Source: Trametes villosa (Eukaryota > Basidiomycota > Agaricomycetes > Polyporales > Polyporaceae). From it: a stretch of DNA of 64,000 nucleotides. Where the stretch lies: the NCBI GenBank assembly GCA_002964805.2, contig PUDQ02000014.1, positions 248,001 to 312,000 of the forward strand. Reading direction: 5' to 3'. A model generated the notes under the pieces. That model did not search any database. It had not been told where the DNA came from and worked only from the letters and a program-made list of their open reading frames with translations. This document shows, one piece after another, positions 54,789 to 64,000 of this stretch (the stretch's first letter is position 1; each line of letters begins with the position of its first letter). The position numbers and the translations under genes are program-made.

Positions 54789-56109
54789 GCGTGGTAGCCT
54801 GAGACGACGTGGTGCTTGTGCGGAAGTCGTTCTTGAGGTCATCTCTTGTAACGCTGTCCATACCACGATGGCATATATAGCTATCTCGATCGGATGCAAG
54901 GTCGCAGTGAGCTCGTGAAGCTGCAGAGAACAAACAGTGTGACCATTCGTCTACGCTAGTTCGAACGTCTGCTGCATGTTGTAGTACGTCGCGTAGTCGA
55001 GAGATACCTGCACACTGCATGATGCCTGAACGGTCTTACGACCCCACGCATGTTTGACGCAGTTGCGCACTGCGGCGTGGCCACAGTTCACCAGTTGCTT
55101 GAACCTGGGCTATACCGTCTGTGGGGCGGATTTCCGATCGCCAGGGCGCACCATCGTTGGATATTATGATATGGTTGAGTCAAGGGAAGTACATGTATAC
55201 AATTAAACGAGCACCACGAGCAGAGGATTGCGAGGGTGGTCGACGACGCTGCCAGGTATGACACGTCGGACCAGCTCTCGACCAACGCGCGCACGCCTGG
55301 CAGCATGGACATTTCCAAAGGCGCGTTCAGCCATGGGAATGATAAACGCTCACCAGATATTCGTACAACGGCACCCTCGCTCCTGTACAGGCCCATGGCC
55401 GCGGCGCAGGAGGGGCATGGCTAGAAACTGCCATACGCGCTTCCAGATAGACGTCGACGAGCTACGGCCATGGTCAGAGTGAATGCTCGTGAAAGAGCTT
55501 TATGATAGTGTCGTCCGGGGCTGCAGGAGTAGGGAAGAACGATATGTAAGCTTGAGCGCAGGGGCGTATGTCGCGAAGTTTGGACCATGGATGACTGCTA
55601 TAAGCAGGCTGAGATGCCATTCAGAGTAGTTGCGATAATGAAGGAGAGCGTAGAGGTGAAAGGAAAACAGCGAGAGAGGAAGCGAGAGCAGAAGAGAGCG
55701 AGTAGATGGTGGTGGTCTTGAGCCAGGAGAGAAATGCCGGCGCCAGCGCTTGCCGCGCCAGCGTTGCTGTGTGACAGTGTCCTTTTTCTTTCGTCGTTCA
55801 CGCCCACAGGTCCAGGACTCATGCCCGCCCCCCTGGACTCCTCGTTATTACAACAGCACAACGCGTTACGTCGTGAAACACCACTCCATCCGGCGGTGAT
55901 ACACGGTGACTTGCGGATGGTGAGAGGCGCGGGCAACGCGCGACTGGTGGCAGTAACACAGCGCTGACTTCAGTCGTTCAGGTCATAGCGACACATGTTT
56001 CGCCTTTCGTATTCAATGCCTCCAATATATGCACCCCTACGCGCCCTCAGGATGACGGGGAACGCATTTGTGCTCACCGAGAAGGCAAGAAAGTGACTCC
56101 CAGGGACCG

Positions 56110-56155
56110 AGAAGTTTTCGCGTTTTGGCGCGTTGTAGGGCCAAGCCCTAACCCT
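56110..56155 (+). repeat. Upstream ~45 bp element, copy 3
   Basis: GAAGTTTTC, TTGGCGCG, TGTAGGGCCAAGCCC, TAACCCTA in order, 1027 bp upstream of the paralogue 3 ATG. Confidence 0.8.
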
Positions 56156-56920
56156 ACGCCAAATTGCTCCGCGGTCGCATACCGTGGACGGGATTTTGTG
56201 CAACCACTGAGGGCAGCGCGTAAGCCGCCCAAACCAGGTGAAAGAATGCATGCCGTTTCTAAGTGATAACGCAAAGCGTTCAATGTCCTTTCAGCCAACA
56301 GAATGAGGACAACGAACCATTGTTAGCGACGAGTCTCTGGATGGCCTGGTGCACAAATCCATAAGACGGGTGCCTTCGCTCTACGGAAACGTTGGGCCAA
56401 AGTACTCATCTTATGGTTCACAGATAAGACTACTTTCTGTAAGTCTTATTTGACGTCATTGAGATCTGGCAAAGCAGCCGCTGTCCCAAGGGATAGAATG
56501 CCTCGTATGCGAGCACCTTACCCATTGGTGGGTAAAGTGAACTTGTCGGCCAGAGCGGCGGACTCGAGGTTTGAGCGAGCTATAAGAGGCACCCTGTGCT
56601 GGGGTGGATGGAGTACGCGCGAGCTACGTGATCGTGCAAACACTCGCTCTCCCGATCGTCTTGCGCTACCTCCAACCGAGTCCCGCCAGGAAGCCCGTGG
56701 TGACGGCGGCGTGCACATCGCCCGAAGATGTCCCTGCACGCATTCCCTCCGGAGATATCTTGCGAAAGCTGCGTAGAGCTCAACAGGATATCCGCACGAT
56801 TCCACGGGGGTGGAGGGCACGCGCGTAGGTCGTTCCGCATTGCGCTCGGTGACGGGCGCATAGTCCGAAGTGATGTAGGGGACGGCCATAGTGAGTCGAA
56901 AGTTCAACGAAATGTGTCTA

Positions 56921-57045
56921 TTGTCTGACAAAGAGCCAAAGGGATACACGTGGGCTGGGCGGTTCAGCATGGACGAACCGGTTCAGTCGCGTCGAGTGCG
57001 AGTGCGTCGATGTTCAACATAGGGCGTCAATCCTTGGACAATGGC
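56921..57045 (+). promoter_or_regulatory. Conserved leader block of C2H2 paralogue 3
   Basis: ATTGTCTGACAAA at about 56920, the perfect palindrome GAACCGGTTC at 56975-56984, GAGTGCGTCG-like text and TGTTCAACA, starting 261 bp before the ATG. A GTGAGTCG donor lies just upstream at about 56890. Confidence 0.6.
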
Positions 57046-57181
57046 TGTGGCCCGCTTCGGTCCGCGGTTGGACTTGCACTCATACTCTCATCTCCTCCAC
57101 CATCCCTTCACCTGGGATCCCTGGACCCGACATACCCACAGCCTCCTCATACATCCCTACCGATACTCGACATTCGCAAAC

Positions 57182-58782
57182 ATGGTCCGCTACTACGAGC
57201 AAACCCCCGGCGCATCCTCATCCAAAGTCGTGCTCGATCCGCCCCAGGAAGCGATCTCTCAAGTTGCCTCCGTCGAAGCACAACCGCGCAACGACGAAGT
57301 CGCTCAAGTCTCAGACATCCTGGACCCGCCATGTCTCTTTGTAAGCCCGTCTTTCATGGTATGGTCATTTGCGCAGGCCACCAATCGCACGCTTGTCTCG
57401 TCAGTGCTTCGCCGAGCCCTGCGACTTCATCGACGCCGTGAACGCCTACTGCTGGCAGGGAGACGCCATATCTGACCAGGAGTTTATACGTCGGGCCGAG
57501 ATGTACTATGAAGAAGGGTGTCCACTGGAAGCGATTGCAAGGGCCTGGGAAGAGGCTGAGGAGTGGGCTAGGAGAGAGAGAGAACGCTCCGGCACGAGTG
57601 AGGCCTCACACACAGGCGAGGAGATGGACCACCCAGCTCCCCTGGGCTCGATTGGGGCGGACGCCGAGGTAAGTGCACAAGTATTCTATCTCATTCATAC
57701 GCTTACCCATTCGCAACCCTTAGGCCGGGATTTCAGAATGGTATCCTTACTTCGGTTACCTCCATCTCGCCGCCACGCTCCGTACAATGGCCCCGGCATC
57801 CCTACTACCCGCTCCTTTGCCGTCGCCGCCAACCACGATCTCGCCGAGCGCTCTCATGACACCACCCCCCGGCTTTGCGGACGATCTTCCTGCGTACCCA
57901 GAAGCACAAGTCGGGTTCTACGCGGGGGCAATGGGGTCCTTCCCCGTCGAAGACCCCGCGAGCGTCGGGGACATCCCTGTTCCCGCTCTCGAGGATTCGG
58001 ACAGGAGCAACCATCCGACGGCGGGGCCCTCCGCTGGCAACGCCGTCGACGACTCACAGGCGAAGACGAAGCGCGCTTCAAAGCGCAAGCGCGGCGAGGG
58101 AGAGAACCGCCCCGCCGTTACTCCAGTCGCCGGGCCTTCGAGGCCGACGCGTCGCGCGGCGCAGAACGCGCAACCACAGGCGGGCCCATCGCGGGAGGCA
58201 GACGCCTCTGAGGAGCCCGAGGCAGGACCGCCGCGCAAGCGTCGTAAGGAGGACGAGCTGGAGGATATCGAAATGCCCCCGAAGACGCGGTGCGGTCTTG
58301 ACGGATGCGATGCCATACACACGGCTCCCGACCTCACTGCGGCGCGAAAGCACTTCCACAGCCACTTCGCCCCTTCGCAACCTACCACGACTGACAACGA
58401 TGTCGATGGAGCGGACCCCAAGGGGAAGAAAGCGACACTGACTCGCAAGGATAAGGGGAAGGGGAAGGCGACGGACAAGGGTAAGGCGAAGGACAAGGGG
58501 AAGGGGAAAGAGGTGCAGACGAAGAATGCGGATGACGAGATGAAAGCGAAGCCGGAGAAGAAGAAGTGGAAGTGCCCGCACAGGACGCCCGAGGGGGTGC
58601 AGTGCAGCCATCCCGCCAATGCGAAGGGGGGCTTCGCAGACCTGCTCGCCTTGCGACGACACGTCGAGGGCAGCCATTACGGCTGGGGATTCCGGTGCGA
58701 GGGATGCGGCACCCTCTTCCCTCGGCGCGATGCCCTTACGCGTCACTACACGACGCACCCGGCGTGCGATCCCGCCGCTTAG
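57182..58782 (+). CDS. C2H2-family zinc-finger protein, cassette paralogue 3
   Basis: Exons 57182-57340, 57405-57668 and 57724-58782 (159, 264, 1059 nt; phase-0 introns) give 493 residues. N-terminus MVRYYEQTPGASSSKVVLD as in the others, but the rest of exons 1-2 has diverged (EEGCPLEAIARAWEEAEEW replaces the copy 1/2 helix). The C-terminus keeps GPPRKRRKEDELEDIEM, finger 1 TRCGLDGCDAIHTAPDL, a long Lys/Gly linker, then fingers 2 and 3 (CPHRTPEGVQC...RRHVEGSHYG and FRCEGCGTLFPRRDALTRH). Fast change in the N-terminal half with a stable finger region suggests changed partners with kept DNA contacts (inference). Confidence 0.87.
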
Positions 58783-60185
58783 GAGTTCAAAACACGATAC
58801 ATTTCTGAGGGTAAGTCTCCTCCTTATCCCGCCTCGTGCATTGCGCTTACTGGGTTACTCTTTACTCAGTTATAGTGATATGTACATCACGTTCCGTTCA
58901 ACGCCAGCCGTCTCACATTACCTCCGCCCCATCGTAGTTATTTGTAAGATATATCGTTCAACTAGTAGCTTATAGTATAACATTATTCGAGCTCGCCCTC
59001 TTGCCTTGACGATCCCGCCGAGGTCGAGCATACAAATCAGAACCGCATGCCCTTGATCACACCCTTCCCGCATCGTGTTTCGATCCGTCGCATCCTGTAT
59101 CCTGCACTTTCCGCCTCCGGCACCGTGTTGTACACCACAGGCACGTCCTCGATGCTCACATAGCACACGGGCTTCATGCAGACGCACAGTTTTGCTGCAA
59201 CTGCAAATTGTAATAGTGAACCTCGGAACCATAGACCGGACAATGTACCCCGAAGCTTGTCCCAGACCTTCGCGCGGAGCTGGGCGCGGGCGCGCAAGGT
59301 GCCGTGGAAGCGCTCTCCGGGCAGCTAGGGCAGCTCGGCGAGTACATCTTATTGGAGTGACCGGTACTCGATCTTCTCTCTCGTAATGAGCTAGTGGGAT
59401 ATGGGAGTTTGTCCGCCCATACCCAAGCAATGCGCTCAGGCTAGCCACTGCGGGCGCAGGGAACAGTGACTACACTGGCACGCACGGAGTGTATGAGTAT
59501 TTGGGCGCGTGGAGAGGGTTGTTAAAGAACTTGCCGGAGGTTGGCTGCTCGCACGCACACTGCACTGGAACGCGTCCTCCAAGAGCGTCGAAGTTCGGGG
59601 TTTGTGCCTTCAGCGCTACCGGCGTTTGAGGCGCCACAGCACACCCCGTCGGCGGAACGGAGAGACGACGACCTAGGATTGGCTTCAATATTGCATCGCC
59701 GGATTGGTCAAACGGCGATAGCAATTCCCAGCGTTCGGGCATCGTGTAAACCTGACACCTCACCCCCACCATCACCGGGAGCATGCCTATAGTAGCGAAG
59801 GCGTGAACGCGCCGGGTACGTCTCAATGTCAGGACAAACCCGTGATGAGAGACATGACCTCGCCGTGCATCGGTGCACCGCGCAATCGCCACAGGAGTGC
59901 CAGTGACATGCCGGCCTAGATGTTTCATGAGAGCTCAGGGCTAGCGTTCCATCGTCCGTGGTGTCTGGTGCCGGGAATTCTTCGCGGTCGTCTAGCGGTT
60001 GTGTAACAGCGGTCCGCGCCGGTAGCGCCTTCGTCTCCGACGTAGTATAAGAGCTCTCTAGTAAAGGCAAGGAATGAGCAACCAAAGCACACATCGCATC
60101 GCCCTTCAAGTCACAACTACACCACGTACGTTAATCATCCTAGACATTTGACCGCGATACACATGCTTTCCTCTCGAAGCGCACC
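58783..60185. other. Spacer with kinase remnant
   Basis: Contains a probable 3'-UTR intron after paralogue 3 (GTAAGTCTCC to ACTCAG), the kinase relic at 59035-59345 and the promoter of small protein B, with TATA-like GTATAAGAGC at about 60046. Otherwise nothing recognised. Confidence 0.45.
59035..59345 (-). pseudogene. Decayed SRPK-like kinase, C-terminal part
   Basis: On the minus strand the text parallels the last exons of the kinase at 52.0-52.4 kb. GCGGAGCTGGGCGCGGGCG (plus strand, about 59274) is shared, and SIEDVPVVYNTVPEAESAG corresponds to SIEAALAVYKTMPESEVAG in the intact gene. Frames are broken and the catalytic domain was not found. It occupies the same place and orientation, between C2H2 copy and small protein, as the intact kinase in the first cassette. 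Confidence 0.7.
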
Positions 60186-60538
60186 ATGTCCACACTCAGT
60201 ATCATCTGGACCGCCCCGGCGGACGCGAAGGTCGTGGCGCTGAAACCCGAGGAATGCAACGGCCAGGACCCTCGCACCTGGCACGAGAATCTTGTGAAGA
60301 GCTTCCAGCAGGCGCAGCCGGCGCTCGCCGCCGCCACCAAGGCCAGGATCAGGTCAGTCGATATCGTCGCAGCAGGTGCGGTATCGAGGTCTGATGCGGT
60401 TGTTATCGTAGGGACGTCGCGCACCCTGGAGGAACCAAAGAGGACGAGCCGGAGCACATCACCGTCAGCTACAAGCAAGGCAACAAGGATATCAACTCGC
60501 CTAGCACGGGGGCCTGGCACGTCTATACCGGCCGCTGA
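60186..60538 (+). CDS. Small two-exon cassette protein B, unknown function
   Basis: Exons 60186-60352 and 60412-60538 give 97 residues. It starts MSTLSIIWTAPADAKVVAL, lacks the ten-residue Pro-rich insert of protein A near the N-terminus, and keeps TWHENLVKSFQQAQPALAA, ATKARIRDVAHPGG and EHITVSYKQGNKDINSP, ending AWHVYTGR. No signal peptide or recognised domain. The position downstream of the kinase remnant parallels protein A downstream of the intact kinase. The intron sits after the codon fragment AG in both genes. Conservation between copies is the main evidence for coding. Confidence 0.82.
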
Positions 60539-62320
60539 GATAGGGAGGTTCAACCGCCGTGCGGGGAATCGGCGTTTGAGGTCATCTCTTGTACCGCCAA
60601 CCTACATCTTTGACAATCTTGTGTAACTCCTAGTCTGAACGTAGCCCGTTATCAGTCGCAAAGTAGTATGCACTAGAGCGTTTGCACGTAAGGGTGGAGC
60701 TTCAAAAGTACGTACACATGGCTTCAGGCCGGGCCTCGCGGGCGGGAATTCGCGCCGCTGCCGCTGCATTTCGTGGCAGCAGGCGGCGAGGGGCATGACC
60801 GGCACCACCTCGGGGACCAACTCCAGCACTCCAGAGGAACCGCGGAGAGTGAGAGAGGCTATATATGGTAGTAGCAAGCAGGTCGTAATTGCGAAAGAGA
60901 GTGGACCTCAGTTATTGTCGCCTCTTTCACAAACCTCAGGCCTCAGTGGTGGTTGGAGAGTAAGGTTGCCAGAAGAAGCGCCGGTGTCTTCATCGCTTCG
61001 CGGGATGCGCGTGTGTCACTGGCAGTCTGGCAGCTGCGCCTGGCCCGTAGCACATCTTCCCTCAACTTCCTTTGACTGTGTGCGCGTTCTCTGCTTTACC
61101 GAAAACGTGTAAATAACTCACAAGTCCACAGACACAGAGAGGGGATCACTCCGAAGGTATGGGCTACGAGGTCCTGTGGAAGGTTGAAGACTGACACTGT
61201 CTCGCAGATGATGAGCGCGTTTTCGTGGCACATGTAGGGGCGAGCCGGGTGACTTCAGTACCATAGGTGTTTTCCGGACCAGAGCATGAAGATTGGCCCT
61301 AGGACATGCGAAGCGATGACAGTGCCTTTGCAGTCCCTGCAAGGTATACTCGGTAAGATAGCGAAATCATATTTGCATCACCTAACTTGAACGGAGAGGA
61401 AGAGGCTTTTTACTGCGCGACTCACAAGGCCAGGAAAAATAGGTATGCATCTCATGAGCGAAACAATCCGTTTGGAGCTGCAGAGAAACATCGCTGTTTA
61501 TGTAGAACACGCCTTCCATTGCAAGTTCAGTGACAATGCAGCGAGATCATGCTGTTTCAACAATACGCACTTTCGGCAAGGGAATTCCCTTTGCGCGTTC
61601 GTTCAGATTCAAGGTGAGGATCCGTTGGTATATCCCATCATTGGCAGGACTGGTCCCTGATGACACTTGATTGCGCTATAAGACTGAAATTATACAGCCC
61701 TTCAAGGCCAGCGTTCGGACCACTGCGTATCAAGCCCGCGTTCCGTCATTCCTCGAACTATCTCTCCACGCCAGCGGTGGATCCGGCAGCGCTCCAGTGT
61801 CGAGTCCATAGCACCATCAGGGCGCTACAGCTCCGCTTCCCTAGTCGCTCGGAAGACTCGACACCGTACGAGCCTATAGCGTCAGCCGTCGAACCCTGAA
61901 TACATACGCGCACATACCTTAATGCGACGATGTGCCCGCTCAGAGGGATCATCCGCCGAAGTGTACACATACCCAGCGACGGAGCGATAGGTACACGGCA
62001 AGAAGCAGAGCGAGCCGGCTGCGGTGAGTCGAACCTACTCTCATCCGCTCATTGTTCTTTGTCTGACGCTCGGAATAGGAAAGACGCCAGGCCAAACGGC
62101 TCGGACCGCACGAACCAGTTCGGTCGCGCCGAGTGCGTCGATGTTCAACAATGGGAGCGCGCTGGAGCGCGTCAAGCCATAGCCGAAAGCGTGACCGCGT
62201 TCGCGTTCGCGCTGTGGCTTGTGGCTGGCGGCCTTGCTCCGTCTCCTCTTATTCGTTCAACTTCCTCCTTCCCCACACTACCAACACGTCTCCTTGTACC
62301 ATCACCATACATCCGCAAGA
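60539..62320. other. Spacer and upstream region of C2H2 paralogue 4
   Basis: 1.8 kb. The ~45 bp element found before copies 1-3 was not seen here. A TATA-like GCTATAAGACTG lies at about 61675 and the leader block at 62056-62150. Short frames on both strands show no domain. Confidence 0.45.
62056..62150 (+). promoter_or_regulatory. Conserved leader block of C2H2 paralogue 4
   Basis: TTTGTCTGACGC, then GAACCAGTTC at 62112-62121, CGAGTGCGTCGATG and TGTTCAACA, starting 265 bp before the ATG. Upstream lies GTGAGTCGAACC and downstream CGGAATAG, together a good intron with CTGAC branch site. Confidence 0.6.
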
Positions 62321-63824
62321 ATGTCGCCGTACAAGCAGACTCCAGGCGGTTCTTCATCCCAGCGCGCGTCCGACGGGTCTCCCGAGGCTGAGGCAGATGA
62401 TACGGAGGGCGTAGAGCTCATGTACAGAAAGTATCGTGAAACGGCACTTGCACTCGGGGCTGAGGCCGTCCCAGATCTCTCGGTGCGTCCGTATACTCCT
62501 AGCAGATTGGGTACAATGCTGAGCAGATTAATCATTCAGTCCGGCTTCTACGCTCCTTGGCATGGCGAGCACGGCCGCCTCAATGAGTCCCCAGCAGACC
62601 TAGAAGAAGTCTTCCAGCGCCAGTACGATGCCTTCATGGACGACTCGGAGCTCTCTACCACCACACTCGCGGGAGGAGCTACTGAGCAAGTATTCGGTAC
62701 TCTCGGGCAAAACGCTCGCGGCCTGCCGCTTTCCGAAGCCGGTACATCGGATGTGCCGCAACACGAATGGGACTGGGACGAGTTCTACCAGTGGTATGCC
62801 CACTCGCATGTGCGTGCTCTCAGCATCTTCGTTCGCGCGTACCGCTCAACGCAAGCATTATAACGCGTATCAGCCGTTCGATGTCCCGGACATCAGGAGG
62901 ACCACAGGCTCAGCCGCCCCCTTGCCTCTCGAGATGGCGTCGGCTCCTCCAACATCGGCTTCGCCTCCGAGTTCCTCTGTCGCGACTGGGTTCTCTGCAA
63001 CACCACAAAGCTCGACATCACTTGATGTTCCAACGTCACCTGTGCACGAAACCGTCGCGAACCCTTTCTCTCCGCGACCTACGATTGATCGTCCGGCACG
63101 TCGAGGCTCCTCCCGCCGAAGCACGTTGCCAGTGCTCCAGGATACCGATCGCGGGAACCAGCCAGCAGCCGGCCCGTCGAACGCAGCGCCAAGAGACGCG
63201 GTTTCGAGCGCACGGCCCAGGCGTAGCACGAAGGGCAAGCAACGCGAGCGCGAGAACGCACCGACGCTCATACCGGCAGTCCCCACGAAGAAGCCCGCGC
63301 CCTGCACATATGAGGGGAAGCGCAAAGCCCCGCGACGGAAGGACGCGGGGCCGCCACGCAAGCGGCGCAAGCCCTCAGAGCTCGAGGACCCGGAGATGAG
63401 CGAGGAGACGCGCTGCGGACTCGAGGGGTGCGCGGAGGTGCTGCGCGGTCCGGACTTGGAGAGCGCGCGGAAGCATTTCCACACGCACTACAAGACTGCT
63501 CCTGTGGAGACCTGCGACGTGAAGGAGAAGGGCCCGAAGGGGAAGGGGAAGAAGTCGTCGAAGGGGAAGGCCGAGGGAGACAAAGCGAAGCAGGAGTTCC
63601 AGTGCACATACACGGAGCTCGATGGGACGATGTGCACGCAGAAGGCCTATGGCAACGCACTCTCCCTCCAGCGGCACCTCGAGGGGACGCACTACCGGTG
63701 GGAGTTCCGGTGCCCTAGGTGCGGCAACACGTTCCCCCGTCGCGACGCGCTTGGGCGGCACCAAAAGTCGGACCGCGCGTGCCAATTGCACGAAGAAGAG
63801 GAGGACGATGAACTTTCAGAATGA
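62321..63824 (+). CDS. C2H2-family zinc-finger protein, cassette paralogue 4
   Basis: Exons 62321-62482, 62540-62809 and 62874-63824 (162, 270, 951 nt; phase-0 introns) give 460 residues. N-terminus MSPYKQTPGGSSSQRASDG is the most diverged copy; exon 2 has DLEEVFQRQYDAFMDD and ends WDWDEFYQWYAHSH. The C-terminal region keeps the order: GPPRKRRKPSELEDPEM, finger 1 TRCGLEGCAEVLRGPDL, Lys/Gly linker, finger 2 CTYTELDGTMC...QRHLEGTHYR, finger 3 FRCPRCGNTFPRRDALGRH, then an acidic tail EEEEDDELSE that the other copies lack. Finger residues are intact. Whether a kinase follows cannot be seen, as the window ends 176 bp later. Confidence 0.85.
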
Positions 63825-64000
63825 GGTACGCACGCGTTCTGTCCATCTCGTCCACGGATCCATCATTGAACTACTTGGCGGTGTTTTGCAGGACGTGAAT
63901 GATTTCCTGCTGGATGTGTTGTTAACCGATGATATCACACTCTCGACTCGCTGTAGACCCAGGTACTTACCGCCCATAGCCACTGAAAATTTGTATGCAT
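63825..64000. other. 3' flank of C2H2 paralogue 4
   Basis: A donor GTACGC right after the stop and an acceptor TTTTGCAG at about 63891 suggest a 3'-UTR intron, as after paralogues 2 and 3. Nothing else in the remaining bases. Confidence 0.35.

Larger units (their letters stand above)
54789..57181. other. Spacer and duplicated upstream region of C2H2 paralogue 3
   Basis: 54.8-55.9 kb: nothing recognised. From about 55.92 kb it parallels 48.68 kb onwards: GGTGAGAGG, CAACGCG, the ~45 bp element at 56110-56155, a TATA-like GCTATAAGAGG at about 56578 and the leader block at 56921-57045. A 74-codon frame opens after the TATA (56604), at the place where copy 2 has its 114-codon frame. Confidence 0.5.

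Noticed and set aside
1..64000. CRISPR arrays, prokaryotic operons, rRNA or complete transposons
   Set aside because: The sequence is a eukaryotic nuclear region with spliceosomal introns; no regularly spaced repeats, transposase or reverse transcriptase frames were seen.

Overview
The window is nuclear DNA of a filamentous basidiomycete, most likely an Agaricomycete of the polypore type. Base composition is GC-rich, genes are cut by many introns of about 45-75 nt with GTRNGY donors and CTNAY branch sites, and several products are typical of wood- or litter-decay mushrooms. Examples are a GH95 fucosidase, a split M35 metallo-endopeptidase, a DUF7137 protein and an omega-like glutathione transferase. 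No ribosomal or transfer RNA genes and no complete transposons were recognised.

Layout, part 1 (0-31.5 kb, ordinary single-copy genes): the 5' part of a glutathione transferase (minus), FKBP12 (minus), a multi-exon protein of unknown function (minus), fimbrin (plus), an uncharacterised repeat-like protein (minus), an amidase (minus), a Ser/Pro-rich disordered protein (minus), a DUF7137 membrane protein (plus), an insulin-degrading-enzyme type M16 peptidase (minus), a C2H2 zinc-finger protein (plus) and a secreted peptidyl-Lys-type M35 metallopeptidase (plus).

Layout, part 2 (32-64 kb, duplicated region with housekeeping genes inside it): four paralogous three-finger C2H2 proteins with almost the same three-exon structure (32.6-34.2 kb minus; 50.0-51.6, 57.2-58.8 and 62.3-63.8 kb plus). 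Between them lie a MARVEL-like membrane protein, a GH95 alpha-L-fucosidase, a serine carboxypeptidase and an Asn/Ser/Gly/Tyr repeat protein. From about 48.7 kb rightwards the order 'C2H2 gene (+) / SRPK-like kinase (-) / small two-exon protein (+)' occurs once intact (48.7-54.8 kb). It occurs again at 55.9-60.5 kb with the kinase decayed to a remnant, and a third C2H2 copy starts at 62.3 kb. A short kinase tail also lies at 35.9 kb, upstream of the inverted C2H2 copy.

The C2H2 copies share long upstream sequence as well as protein. Three have a ~45 bp element about 1 kb upstream. All four have a TATA-like box 540-640 bp upstream, and all four have a leader block 240-265 bp upstream with a likely leader intron and a GAACCRGTTC near-palindrome. 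This looks like a young, lineage-specific, co-duplicating transcription-factor/kinase/small-protein cassette and is the main candidate for something undescribed. Its function cannot be read from the sequence.
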